This document shows positions 44,505 to 56,304 of a stretch of DNA of 64,000 bases, one piece after another. This stretch comes from Isoetes taiwanensis (Eukaryota > Streptophyta > Lycopodiopsida > Isoetales > Isoetaceae). The notes beneath the pieces were generated by a model. That model was not told where the DNA came from. It saw only the letters and a program-made list of their open reading frames with translations, and searched no databases. Within the stretch, counting starts at the first letter, position 1. Every line of letters begins with the position of its first letter. The position numbers were made by a program, and so were the translations under genes. Location of the stretch: NCBI GenBank assembly GCA_021234155.1, contig JAJEKV010000287.1:344913-408912 (forward strand). The letters are read 5' to 3'.

Positions 44505-46774
44505 TTGCGTAGTGTTGATGATATTGTTTGCAGGTCAAGAATTTTCTCTCTCGTTTTTCTTTTTTTGGGATCAGGTTATACACACCTTTCTCTGGAATAC
44601 CAAAATGGGAATGATTATGTGGCTATCGGTAATTTGAGAAGGAATGTCAAAGGAAATATCGTCCTTAGATTGGTAAAATTAGCTAAGGAAGGAAAATTAG
44701 ATGAGGTTCTAAACGCTCTGAATGGGCGGATTCATGCAAGTCATGTTGTATATGCTGCTCTTCTACGGGCATGTGCTGATGCAGGTGCAGTATCAGATGC
44801 CAAGAGGGTTCATTCCCACCTTATCAGAGATGGGTTGAAGGAAGAAATGTTTATAGGGAATGTCCTGGTTGAAACGTATGCAAAATGTGGAAATTTTATT
44901 GATGCAAGGGCTGTTTTTAATAAGATGCCACAAAAAGATGTGTATGTTTGGACTTCAATGATGGAAGCATATGTACAGTACGGGCATGAAGTGGAAGTCA
45001 TTGGTTTGTTTCGACAAATGATATTTGAAAATGTGGAGGCAGATAAGGTTGCTTTTACTACTGTTTTGAAAGCATGTGCTACTCCAGCAACACTAACTCA
45101 TGGCAAGCAGATCCATCTGCTTATTATTAAACGTGGCTTTGAATCTGATGTTTTTGTTGGAACTGCTCTGCTGAACATGTATAGCAAGGCTGGTTGTCTA
45201 TATGATGCAAAAACCACGTTTAGCAGAATTCTTCAAAGGAATGTGGTATCATGGAATGCTATAATTGGAGCCTATGCACAGCAGGGACATTGTAAAGATG
45301 TTATCGAACTTTACAGTGGAATGCAATCTGAAGGCATAAGGCCAGATAGAATCACAGTGCTTAGTATCCTTAGGACTTGTTCTTCAATAGATTTGAGACT
45401 GGAAGAAGGGAGGATAGTCCATTCGTGTATTATTGGAACCAGGTGTCAGTTGGATGATGATGTTTGCACAAAGTTGATTATTATGTATTGCAAGTTCCCA
45501 AGTATATGCGATGCCAAAAGGATGTTTGACAGTACACAAAACCAAAATTTGACCTGTTGGAATGCCATGATTATGACATATAACCAATGTGGCATGGCAA
45601 AGAAAAGCCTAAAAATGTTTCAGGAAATGAAGAAACAATGTAAACAGCCTGATAAAGTCACTTTTAGTACTGTTTTAAGTGCATGTGGCACTATTGTAGC
45701 TTTAGCAGAGGGCAGGCTAATCCATGCAGCTATGATTAATGGTCAACTTAGTTCTGATGTCGCTATGGAGAATTCTCTTATAAGTTTTTATGGAAAATGT
45801 GGTTGCTTAGATGATGCATGCAAAATATTTGATAAAATATTTGAAAGAAACGTGATATCTTGGACTTCTATAATTGCAGCATATGCAAGCAATCATTGCA
45901 ATGACGTACTTCAATTATTCATCCAGATGCAAAAAGAAGATGTTAAGCCAGATGCGATTTCACTCCATGGTTTGACAAATGTTGCTATCTTGTCTGGGGA
46001 CAGACTTATTCATACAGAAAGTTACTTTGATTCAAATGCTCTGAAGTCCTTGCTAGTAAAATCATATGGAAAATGTGGTAGGCTCAGTGATGCACTCAGG
46101 ATATTTGACAAAATGGACAATGTGGACATGATAACATGGACTTCCATTATTGGCGCACATGCACAACATGGATGTAGCACTGAGGCTCTTCAATTTTTCC
46201 AAAAATGCAAAAATTTGGTGTAAGACCAGATGACATTACTCTTGTGGAGGTTCTTTCCGCTTGTAGCCATTCAGGCCTAGTTGATGAGGGCTGTCTTTAT
46301 TTTGTCTCTCTAAGTCATGAGCATGGTATCAAGCCTACAACAGAACATTATGGATGTATGATTGATCTGTTTGGTAGAATTGGACAACTTTCTTTGGCAA
46401 ATGAGCTTTTAAATAACATGCCATTTCATCCTGATATTATTGCATGGAGGGCTTTGTTGAGTGCATGTAGAATATATGGTGACATTGAAAGAGCTCAGTG
46501 CACTGCTGAGCGTATACTTGAACTGGATCCTACAAGTGACTCTGTATGTATACTGCTATCAAATGTCTATGCTGCAGAGGGCAAATGGAATGAAGCTTGG
46601 AAACTAAGAAAGATAATAGCAGAACGAGGCATGAAGAAGGCATGTGGATTGAGCACAATTACAGTTGGCAGCAAGGTCCATAAGTTTTCTATACATGACA
46701 AGAAACATCCTCGGTCAGAAGAACTATATTCTGGATTTGAAAGAATGGCTCTAGAGATGAAAGCTGCACCATAA
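44505..46774 (+). CDS. Pentatricopeptide repeat protein, PLS class with E domain, one frameshift
   Basis: About 750 residues once the shift is allowed for. PPR proteins of this class bind organelle RNA, and E-type members usually specify C-to-U editing sites. About five P-L-S triplets are visible: e.g. DVYVWTSMMEAYVQYGHEVE, GKQIHLLIIKRGFESDVFVG, NVVSWNAIIGAYAQQGHCKD, NVISWTSIIAAYASN, MITWTSIIGAHAQHG. The C-terminus has the E segment (HPDIIAWRALLSACRIYGDI, LSNVYAAEGKWNEAWKLR) and the start of E+ (VGSKVHKFSIHDKKHP); there is no DYW domain. The frame breaks at the A5 run 46201-46205; one more A would restore FQKMQKFGVRPDD. The N-terminus is uncertain: a possible acceptor TTTGCAG ends at 44533, and no targeting peptide is obvious. 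It has no introns after that, as usual for the family. Confidence 0.8.
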
Positions 46775-46799
46775 TGAAAGACTTGCCATTGCATTTAGA

Positions 46800-49075
46800 C
46801 TTATGAGCACCCCTGAGGTGACACCACTTTGAATTACAAAGAATCTAAGAATATGCTCTGATTAAGATTGCTGGAAGAAAAGTTTTTCTAAAGGACAATC
46901 TCCATTTTCATGCAGAACGGGCCTACATTCATGTGGCGACTATTGATGATCCTTTCTAGTGCATTGCACACTGCTATCAATGCATATGTAATTCATATAC
47001 ACTTTGATTCAATTCTATTGTTCCCTTTTGTGTGGCTGGCAGTCCAATATTTCAATAGCATGATATTAGACCAGATCAGACATATGGTATATTTATTGCA
47101 TGCAGTCGTGCTAGTCTATGGGATGAAAGTCATTGGTATTTTCAAATATAAAACAGGAACTCTTGGCATTCCGCCTGATATGTTCCATTATAATTGTTCG
47201 ATCGATCTTTCCAGCAGTGCAGAGTGCTTAATAAAAGCAGTAAGTTTACTTCAAGCTACATTTCAAACCAATATTTGTGGGTGGATCTCTTCTCAGTAAA
47301 TGCTGGCTATGTGGCTCAATACACTATAAAATACATATGAACAGCCCTGTATGCTGATTTGTCAAACTGTAATTAAATTTGGTGGATTAAGTTGGTGACT
47401 CGGGCTTTTAACTTGGGCTTTTGAGTTAGCAAAGAGCAATTATAACGAATAGGCTAGATTGTTTCTACAATAGCAAGTTTTCAGGCTTTGACATCTTGAC
47501 ACACACCAGTATAAAGTATGAGCCATAGCTATGCTCTAAATCAATGGCTATTAATTGGTTTACTGAAACATTGCATGATAGCTGTGTGCTTTGTACTCAT
47601 GTTTATATGGAATTCGTTAGTTAATCCATCCAATCATACGGTGAAATTTCTCACATTTCGTGCTACTTGTGTGGCTTGAGATCTCATTGTGGCTACTAAC
47701 ATCCCTTGCTGTTAGTTTATATGTTACAGAGATGTATAGCTTTTCTAAAGAACCGAATATCTTTTTTTTTTTTCAAACTGAAGCCCGTAATTAAGCATCG
47801 AGAAACCTACACCATTTGAAGGTTCCTGGAAGGAACCTCTGGTGGCGTAGGTTGCTCGAATGTGGCCTTAGTTACCTCCCGATTACCTCAAAAGCAAGAG
47901 ATCCAGAAGCTTCCACCCCAAGAGATCCAGAAGCTTCCATCCCTTCTAGGCAGAAGCCATAGCCAGGAAGCTCGCCAAAGAATTGCATTGTTTTGTCTTT
48001 TCAGTCCATTGAAGTAAATATATTATCCTTTGTGCAGTTAAACTTGTGCGAAGTGTGATGCTCTATTGTTCTTTAGCCTACATCCAAATGGAATTCGGGA
48101 TGAATATAGTCTGCGTACATGGCTGTGAGGGAGAAAAATGGTCTACTCCAACTTGGATACACGTATGTTCGTTCCAGAACGTCCCAGGAAAAGTTGGCTG
48201 TATAGATTCAATGAAGGAATGTCCCGGCTAGGCAGCAAATGGTGAATGCAAAAACAATCCAGATTACATGTTGGAACACCTGATTTACCTGGGTTATGTA
48301 GAAGAAGTTGCAAGGTTTGCTAGTCAAGATGCTTTGAAAGTTTACTATACACAAAAATGTCACCCTATCATTGCTTTAAAGCATTAAAGCGTGTATTATA
48401 TAGCAAAGAAGCTTCCAAGCAGTCCGGGTAGTTAATATGTATTTGGTCAATGGATCAGTATAGGAGTGAGTTTACTCATGATGACAGGTTTGTTTATCTC
48501 TAATCTTGCTTCTTAAAACATGCTTTCTTCGTCATGCCTATTTCACATGAAAAATTTGCTTACAATTGCTGAAAGCTTATATGACGAAATAAAATTCCAT
48601 CAATCTCGTGTACATTTTATATTGCGCATATATATAGTTCAATGCTCCTTGCTCCTTGCTCTGCTCTGACTTTAGAGGTGTGAACTTTGTTAGCTTGCTC
48701 TTCACTTGTTAATTGTGCTTCAATAAAGTAGTTTGCTAGGACAATACTAGACCCACATGTCGCAAATGCGGGGAATGAGTGTGCCCTAGTAGCATATGAA
48801 CTGAATGTTAATGTGGTTACCATAAACATCATGGCACCACGAATAGTTACTATATTCTCTAGCTTTGTGGAGCATGCATTTTGTTTTTTCTCTCTCTTTT
48901 TTTGGGGATATGTTCCGCGGTTAAAAAAGCGCATTTCAAAAGAAAGAGACCCTGAGACGGATGCCTCAAAGAGGAGCAAAAGGAGACCAACCATACCACG
49001 GTATAGTACTTTTCTATTGTAGCTAATACTTGTAATTTGCAAGATTATAACTTATCTCGTTACTATTGCAGGATC
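46800..49075. other. Non-coding stretch 3' of the PPR gene
   Basis: No gene recognised. A 24-base tandem duplication (AGAGATCCAGAAGCTTCCA...CCC) lies at 47899-47942. The minus-strand frame 48617-49042 and the plus-strand frame 46910-47299 show no family features. Confidence 0.4.
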
Positions 49076-49079
49076 CAGA

Positions 49080-49765
49080 ATGCATTGCATGCCTTTAAAC
49101 TTGGAAACGTTTAGCCCTAGTATAGGAACAATGCTCAACACCCTCAAAGCCACAAAGTACAACGGGGCCACATATTAGCAGACCCACAACTAATGTCATC
49201 GAACATCCTCTGCCTACAGGAAATGAGAACGGACAATCTAGCCATCGTCGAGACAACTAAGTACAGCCTTCTCAACAGCAATGCATGTGGAACACCCACA
49301 CTCTACGACTACACTAGGCTCGAGCTCCTCCACTATTAACAAGTCACGGAGCCCTCAGTCACAACCATCCTCGCTATGTTCCAAGACCGCACCATGGGAA
49401 CCATCGTCCACCAGCCAATATATACAAGCATCACGGCAGTAACATGTAGCAATTTCTCAACAACATCGAAGCCATTGCAAATAGTGCAACATCGCCCATC
49501 ACAGTAGGCACCAACAAATGCAGCAAAAATCAACAAGACCATCCTCATGGGAGATTTCAACATAGATGCCCCGCAAGAAAACAACATCGTTGCGGACCTC
49601 CATGCCGCTATGCCTGGCCTGGCCCAACAAATCTAGGTCCCCATGTGCTCCACGTCACTCCTCGACCACATGGGGACAGACTTCACGCCCATGTTCTCTA
49701 ACATTCGACATTGCTACTCGAGCGACCACAGATGGGCATACGTGCATTCACTTAAAGAATATTGC
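49080..49765 (+). mobile_element. Relic of an endonuclease/exonuclease/phosphatase (EEP) domain
   Basis: One frame reads, with few stops, SSNILCLQEMRTDN near 49195-49240, then TILMGDFNIDAPQEN near 49540-49585, then LLDHMGTDFTP and NIRHCYSSDHRWAYVH near 49655-49745. LCLQE, GDFN and SDH are the successive catalytic boxes of the EEP fold used by LINE endonucleases and by the endonuclease domain fused to some Helitron-like helicases. The wording differs from the LINE endonucleases elsewhere in this window and no reverse transcriptase follows, so a Helentron-type origin is possible. It is not functional. Confidence 0.55.
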
Positions 49766-50865
49766 AATGGTTAAAAAATGCCCAATATATTTAGTCTAAT
49801 TAGTATGAAGTTATTAGTACTTTTTCTTTCCTTCCTCAGTTGTACGAATTGACCTGCATAGATTTGTAAACAAAATTGAAAACTCCAGTAAGTAAACAAC
49901 ACCTTGTGTTCATAGCATTTACATGGCTCCACACAAAACAAACAAGACCGAAAGACAAACAGAGAAATAGAGACCATGCAAGAAAAAGACACTCTCGAGC
50001 CACTGGAGGGCAACCCCTCGTGCGCATTACCTTATTTTTTGTAACTTGGAGCCAGTAGAATAAGCCATTAGCCAGACTTACAAACTTGCATATGCCGATT
50101 ACCCTCTTACAACTATTATATACGCCGTTAATTGTTATGTGTTATAAAAGCTATAACAAAATATTAACAAATGTATTTTCAACACATCTTCACTAGACCA
50201 CTTATCCAACCATAGTCCGACGTAAATTACCCAATATATTTCACAATAATATTCTGATCCAACTAACCTAGACGAATTATGATGCAACTTGGAAGGAGTT
50301 ATCCTTTACAAAGCTATTATCCTTTGTGTTCCTTATTTTTAGACCCAACTCGACTTCACGTGGAACCTTATAAACTTAGTAGAAACTAGAATGGGTAAGG
50401 CGATCTCAGAGACACCCACTCTGACGGCCCATTAGCAACTGTTGGGTGGTGTAAACAGAATAAGGAGAAATAAAAGATGGTAGTCTAAGGATCAGGTCAT
50501 TATATATGGATCCATCCAGGATTAAAACCCAGTGGCTACCATTGGGTGGATTGACAAAAAAGTTGAGGATTTGAGATCTCAAAGGGAAAACAGGCTTAAT
50601 AATTGGAATCCCATGGTTGTTAACAACATGTCTCTATTCTATAAACATTAGAACATAAGGCACTGCATGTTTCTGGATTGACGCACATCCATTATTAGTA
50701 GGTAGATTAGAGAGGAAAATGTTCGCCCCAAGAATATTCCTTTTTATTGACTCATTCCATCAAATATAGAGGCGCAGGGAAGGCCGCCGCAATAAATTCC
50801 TTGTATAATATAATAATACAATTTGCACGAGTCCTCCTTTATTGTAAATGGGTGATACTTATAGA

Positions 50866-52095
50866 GCCCTCACTTATCGTGGCCAAAATGTTGAAGTGGT
50901 ATCCACTTACAAATATTTCGGGGTGGAGTGCCCCGTCAGCCATGAACTGGGACAATTCCATCCAGCTGCGAGCTACAACAGGTTGGAAGGCACTCTATGC
51001 AATGCAGAAAAATACCCACAAGGCAGAGCTATATGATTGGGCCCACCAATCGCACCTATTTAAGGTGCTAGTAGAACCTGTGCTTTTGTATGGGGTCGAG
51101 GTCTGGGACCCGGTGATTTCCCTCGCCACTTGGAATGACTTGGAGCAGGTGCAGAAAGCTTTCTTGGAACGGTGAAGTCCACAGTCCCATACCAAATACT
51201 GTTGCAGGAAATAGGTTTCTTGCCTCTTCAAAGGGGGACCCTTGACAGACACATCGTCTACTTCCAGAAGGTGGTCAGCATGGACGATACTCGTCTCCCT
51301 AACCTTGCTTACACTGTGGCAATGCGCTCTCAACATCTAAAAGCCTGCTGACGGGAAAAAAGAGCTCAGTGGCTGGCCAGATGGAATGTGCAGGGAGCAC
51401 AAGTGCATCCGAGTGCAAATGGAGGCAGATCGCCACAGTCTCAGACAATACCTTGACGTATGCTTCCTCAGCAAGCTATGGCGTACTAGCATCCTTGAAT
51501 AGGTCAAGACGGCACATTATCAACGCCACATAAATTCCATGTTGGGGCGAGGCCCGCAATGCTACCTGCGCACTCATCTACCCATGAAAAAGCATAGAGC
51601 CATTGCCTCTATCCGCACAGGTGCAGACCATCTCCAGATTGAGACGGGGAGATGGATTAGAAAGCTGTGTCAGGAGAGGCTTTGTTAACGCTGCCAGGTT
51701 GGAGCTGTGGAAGACGAATGCCACAACCTTCAAAGTTGTCCGGCCTATGATGACATTCGGATACGCTATGCTGAGCTGGTCCGTCCTGGCCAGCCCCTGC
51801 ATGAGATGTTGAGCACGGGCTCGGTACGGAGGTTGGGATCATATCTTCAAGAGATCATGGATCGCCGAGATCAGCTTGGTCCTCGGGCACTTATTTCTTT
51901 CCCCATATATACTTGTATTTGTAATCGTACAGTTTGACAGCAAACCTATTCCTGTCACGGTTTCCCCACCAAACAACTCTCTCCTGGGAGGGGTTTAACT
52001 GACAAGACGATGTCGCTTGTCGCGCCTCTTTGGGTCCCATAAGCCAACTTTGGTCTCCATGGACGATAAAAACCCTATTCTATTCTATTCTTCAA
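50866..52095 (+). mobile_element. 5'-truncated LINE, same family as 31.5-35.0 kb, with (ATTCT)n tail
   Basis: Begins abruptly in the reverse transcriptase thumb region (LTYRGQNVEVVSTYKYFGVE) and continues to the C-terminal zinc-like part (VEDECHNLQSCPAYDDIRIRYAEL-like) and the 3' end CCCATAAGCCAACTTTGGTC, GGACGATAAAAACC and ATTCT repeats at 52075-52093. It retains about 150 bases (VEVWDPVISLATWNDLEQVQ region) deleted in the 34.2-kb copy. The sequence just upstream (GCCGCCGCAATAAATTCCTTGTA near 50785) resembles 9195-9220 in the 7-kb unit. Confidence 0.8.
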
Positions 52096-52099
52096 ATTT

Positions 52100-53500
52100 A
52101 AAACTCTTGATGGTTCTTAGGAATTTAAATACTTGCTCAGCTTCTTGAATTAACTTTAATTACCTTCCAAAAGTTGTCCTTGGGATCTTACCACACTAGG
52201 GGAAGCATTTGGAACATGTGTTGCTTTCAAGCTTCAAGAAGTTGAGCATGACTTTTACCATTTTAATTTGCGAAGCATGAAAAGAATTTGCCCTGCATTT
52301 TCAAGAACCAATGTAGCATGCATAGCAAAAATATACTAAGAGGCTTTCCTCATCTTTCCCTTGCCAGGAAAAATTATCTTCAAGTACGATGGATTACTAA
52401 TTTTAAACACACTAACACATTTTATTTTCATCTGTGTGAGGAAGGAGATTGGGACCCCTTCTGCAATGGACGGGCGAGCCTCGTGATCGGCGGTAGTCCA
52501 GAGCCTGCCCTGTTCTCACTAGATTAATCGTTATTCCTACCGATTACTGCAGTTTTTCTTACCGGATGAGCGGAATCGCAGCCTCTGTTTCCATTCCGGA
52601 GTGTAGGGGACTGCCGCATGGCAGCACCAAATCCATTCTGATGGTCCATCTTCCATATTTTAACTCTTATAATAGCATAAGACAGTTGTATATAAGATAG
52701 CTTTATCAAATTCATATGACCGTAGCCTACCACAAACATGTCCTACTAGCTTGCCTTGGATTTTATACGTGTAACTTTGTATTTGTCATTATAATTAACG
52801 AACATACCAACTTATCCAATTCTGAACGTCCACAACGGTGTTAATTTTCTCCACTTTGATCCGCACATGATTTTCTTGATAACAGCAGTGACCGGAGCAT
52901 CAAGGGGTAAAGCGTACTCTAGGAGGTTAGGGCATTCAGCTTCAAAAAGAGACTTGCCAACCTGGCCATCGAAAAATTTCCTATGTTTACTTTGGCCAAT
53001 CGGATATCTTATGTTTAGTGATGGAACTTTCCATAATAGAAAACCATAAGAAAACTTGGTTGAAAAATTCCTAAGGTACACTAAATTGACCGAACAGTGG
53101 TGCATATGGTCGGCAACATTGTAAGCAGAAAGATATAATGTGATGTAGAAGGTGAAGAGCCCTAATAATAGAATCTTGGCATTAGCTAGAGCATGAAGCT
53201 AAAAGGAAAAGGCTGGGTGGAAAGTTACAACCACCCCAACCTCTTCCCTCTACTCCCAACGAAATTTTTGCATTAATAAAAAGAGAAACAAAAACCAATG
53301 ATGCTAAATACTTACTTCCTATTTTGAAGCAAAATGGCAAAAACGATGGAGCCACTCCCACCACGTCTGGTCTCTGCTTAGCTTACCAACCGTTCCATCC
53401 GTCCACCCTTTTGCATGCTGCAGCGGCAGTTCTGGCGCCTTTTAAATGCTTTGGACCTTTTCTATCGCCTCTTCCGGCATGCTCCTCTAATTTCTCCATC
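52100..53500. other. Non-coding stretch upstream of the glucanase gene
   Basis: No supported gene. The minus-strand frame 52812-53105 (contains SLFEAECPNLLEYALPLDAP) has coding-like text, but I do not recognise it and see no supporting splice context. The glucanase promoter would lie near the right end. Confidence 0.35.
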
Positions 53501-53508
53501 CCACCACC

Positions 53509-54912
53509 ATGGCCTGCCGCTCCAGATTTGTCCCCCTCATCGTTCTTCTTCTTGGATTCATCACATTTTCAGGTTTCTTTTCATTTTCTCCCCGCTTTGC
53601 ATCGTCAAATCGCAAGAAAATGCTTTGGATCTTTTCTTCGTTTGCATTCTCAATCTTCTTTTGCAGCTGATAGTAAACAAGCTTGAATCTTCCTTGAAAT
53701 TGCGTTATTTTGAATTACTCTGTTTTCTTATCGACATTCTTTTAATTTTGCATCGTCAAATCGGAAGAAAATGCTTTGAATCGTTTCTTAGTTTACATTC
53801 TCGAGTTTCTTTCGAAGCTGATTGAATCTTCCTTGAAATGTGTGTTAATTTGAATTACTCTGTTTGCTTATCGCCGTTCTTGACCTAAAAAGTACGAATT
53901 TTAAGTTTGCTTTGAATGATTGTAATAATGTAATGTGTTTAATCTGTGTAGAAGCGAGTGTTGGAGTGAATTATGGCAGACTCGGGAATAATCTTCCTTC
54001 AAATGCACAAGTCGTGGGACTTCTTAAATCTTTCCACATAAAAAAGGTAAGGATTTTCGATTCCGACGAGTCCGTTTTACAGGCATTCCGAAACAGCGGC
54101 CTAGATGTGAGCGTGGCCGTTACAAATGAAGAGCTCCAGGCCATGGCCGGAAGCAAACAAGCGGCAATTAACTGGATTGAATCCAAAATTTTGCCCTATG
54201 TTTCTGACGTACATATTACCAGCATTGCCGTCGGAAATGAAGTTTTTACAAAAAATCCAGAGCTTGCCCAATTTCTGCTTCCAAGCCTCCAAAATCTTCA
54301 TTTTGCTCTGCAGCGCCGCGGATTGGAGGATGCAATTAAGCTTTCAACTCCACATGCCTTTGATGTTATAAGCGCTTCATCTTTCCCCCCTTCAGTTGCA
54401 AAATTTAGGGATGAATCTGCTATGAAACCGCTTCTTGATTTTCTGGCTTCAACAAATTCTCTCCCTTGATGATAAATGTTTATCCGTTTTTCAGCTATGC
54501 AAGTGCCTCCAGCGAAATTTCTCTACAATATGCTCTGTTTCAAGAGAATTCCGGAGTTACAGATTCAAAAAGCGGATTGCATTATGGAAATTTATTTGAT
54601 GCTATGGTAGACACTGTGATTTTTGCTATGGCTGCTTTGGGGCATCAAGGTATTCCTGTTATGGTCACAGAAACAGGTTGGCCATCTTTGGGGACCGAAA
54701 CTGGAGCTAATCTGGAAAATGCTTCAAATTATAACAATAATCTTGTGAAGCACCTCGAATCCATGACAGGAACTCCAGCCAGGCCTGAATCTTCTGTCGA
54801 TGCTTACATCTTTGCTTTGTTTAACGAGAATTTGAAGACGGGAGCTCTGTCTGAAAGGAACTTTGGCTTGTTTCAGCCTGATCAGGTTGAGGTTTATAGC
54901 ATCAATGTTTAG
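53509..54912 (+). CDS. GH17 glucan endo-1,3-beta-glucosidase, two exons, one 2-base frameshift
   Basis: Exon 1 (53509-53572) encodes a signal peptide MACRSRFVPLIVLLLGFITF; the intron 53573-53951 (GTTTCT...GTGTAG) joins in phase 1 to exon 2, which starts EASVGVNYGRLGNNLPS, the standard mature N-terminus of plant GH17 enzymes. An intron right after the signal peptide is the family habit. The acid/base Glu is in SIAVGNEVF (about 54220-54246) and the nucleophile Glu in VTETGWPS (about 54664-54687). The end is DQVEVYSINV, with no CBM43 or GPI tail, so a secreted short form of ~340 residues acting on cell-wall or callose beta-1,3-glucan. The frame breaks near 54458-54466 in TCTCTCCC; removing two bases would give the expected NSPLMINVYPFF. 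Real null allele or indel error cannot be told apart here. Confidence 0.85.
53596..53882. repeat. ~150-bp tandem duplication inside the glucanase intron
   Basis: Units start TTTGCATCGTCAAATCG at 53596 and 53747 and run through GAATTACTCTGTTT.CTTATCG, with about 10-15% divergence. The duplication makes up most of the intron. Confidence 0.85.
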
Positions 54913-55120
54913 CTCCAAAAATTTCTGTTCAATTTCGTAAGAACTTACTTTATGGAAACTATTTGTATCACAAGTTTAGGACAATTCTAAATAGAAGCAA
55001 TACAAAAGGTACCGTAGCATCAATGTTTAGCTCCAAAAATTTCTGTTCAATTTCGTAAGAACTTACTTTATGGAAACTATTTGTATCACAAGTTTAGGAC
55101 AATTCTAAATAGGTAGAAGC
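54898..55120. repeat. 118-bp tandem duplication including the last glucanase codons
   Basis: AGCATCAATGTTTAGCTCC at 54898 recurs at 55016, and the following ~95 bases match almost perfectly. The first unit carries the last four residues and stop of the gene; the second lies in the 3' UTR or beyond. Confidence 0.9.
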
Positions 55121-55124
55121 AAAA

Positions 55125-56300
55125 TATGTTAATAGCCTCCAAATATTACTTGTAACATACCATTAAATGTCATTCATTGTGAAGGTGATTGCCATAACCT
55201 AATAAGAATGACCCAATAAAAATGTTCATGTTCTGCTGGTATGACAAAGTTTGAAGGCTCTTAGGTCGAGCTTCAACCCTGGGCAGCCTCAAATTCATGT
55301 CCGATGCAGCCCCAGAAGACAGAAGCCGCAACTAGGGGAAAGTTAACCATAAGAGCTTGCAAGGATAATATCATCGTTCCCTCTCACACTGCATCCTTCA
55401 AGGTTAAGAAAGGAAAATTGATTGTTGGGGTTCGAAGTTGGATTTTCCCTTCCTATTTTTCTTCTCTTTGAGCTAGGCTATGGCACCGCTTTTGCTGGCC
55501 CATTTCGGCTATGGCTACCGGCACAACTACTGGATTTATTGATTTGAAAGGCAAGAGTGTCTGTGCGTATTAAGAATGATGCTCGCTAGCAATGCATAGC
55601 ACTCTAAATGTAGCAATGCATAGCACTCTGGATGATGGCAGTAGAGTGATCACGAAACTAATTCTGTGGTACTGTCTAAACAATGTATGCTTTCTCATAC
55701 CTCTTAATTCTAGAAGGTGATTAAGCAAGTTGATTATGGAGCTACAGATATTGCTGCCCTTTCTGCAGGCGATGCACTTGACAGAAGGAATATCAAAGGA
55801 AATTTGTGACAGCCAAGTTAAGCAAGTGATAACAAGCAAAGATGGCATTGAGGTAAGCCACAGATCCTGATTTTTAGCATCAAATAAAGAGTACGCTTAT
55901 ACTAGGTGTCATTGTAAGTGGCAGACCAAATTCGTTTGTGAAGAAATCCTGAGTAGGCATTTGCATATGTTGACACACATTCCAACACAACCACTATTTT
56001 CCAGCTACCTGAAATTACAAAAGGGTTGGTTATTTCAAACTGGATGCTGGATACTGATCTGTTTTAGCGGGGAAAGACAACTTACCTAGACTTCAAAATA
56101 CGCACACCACTTTTTTGTTTGACACCATTCACTTCCACTTCAATAACTTTCCACGGTCAAAAGTTGATATCGACATTGTGATATATCCTATGGGAATGGA
56201 AACAATTGTAGGAACTACTAACCATTCTACTAAATGCATTTCCCCAGGCTATATATTTGGCACGTTCTAATTAAATGGGCTGCAGACATTATATCAGGCC
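55125..56300. other. Non-coding stretch
   Basis: I see no gene. A short duplication (CTAGCAATGCATAGCACTCT-like) occurs near 55585-55632. Confidence 0.4.
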
Positions 56301-56304
56301 TTTT

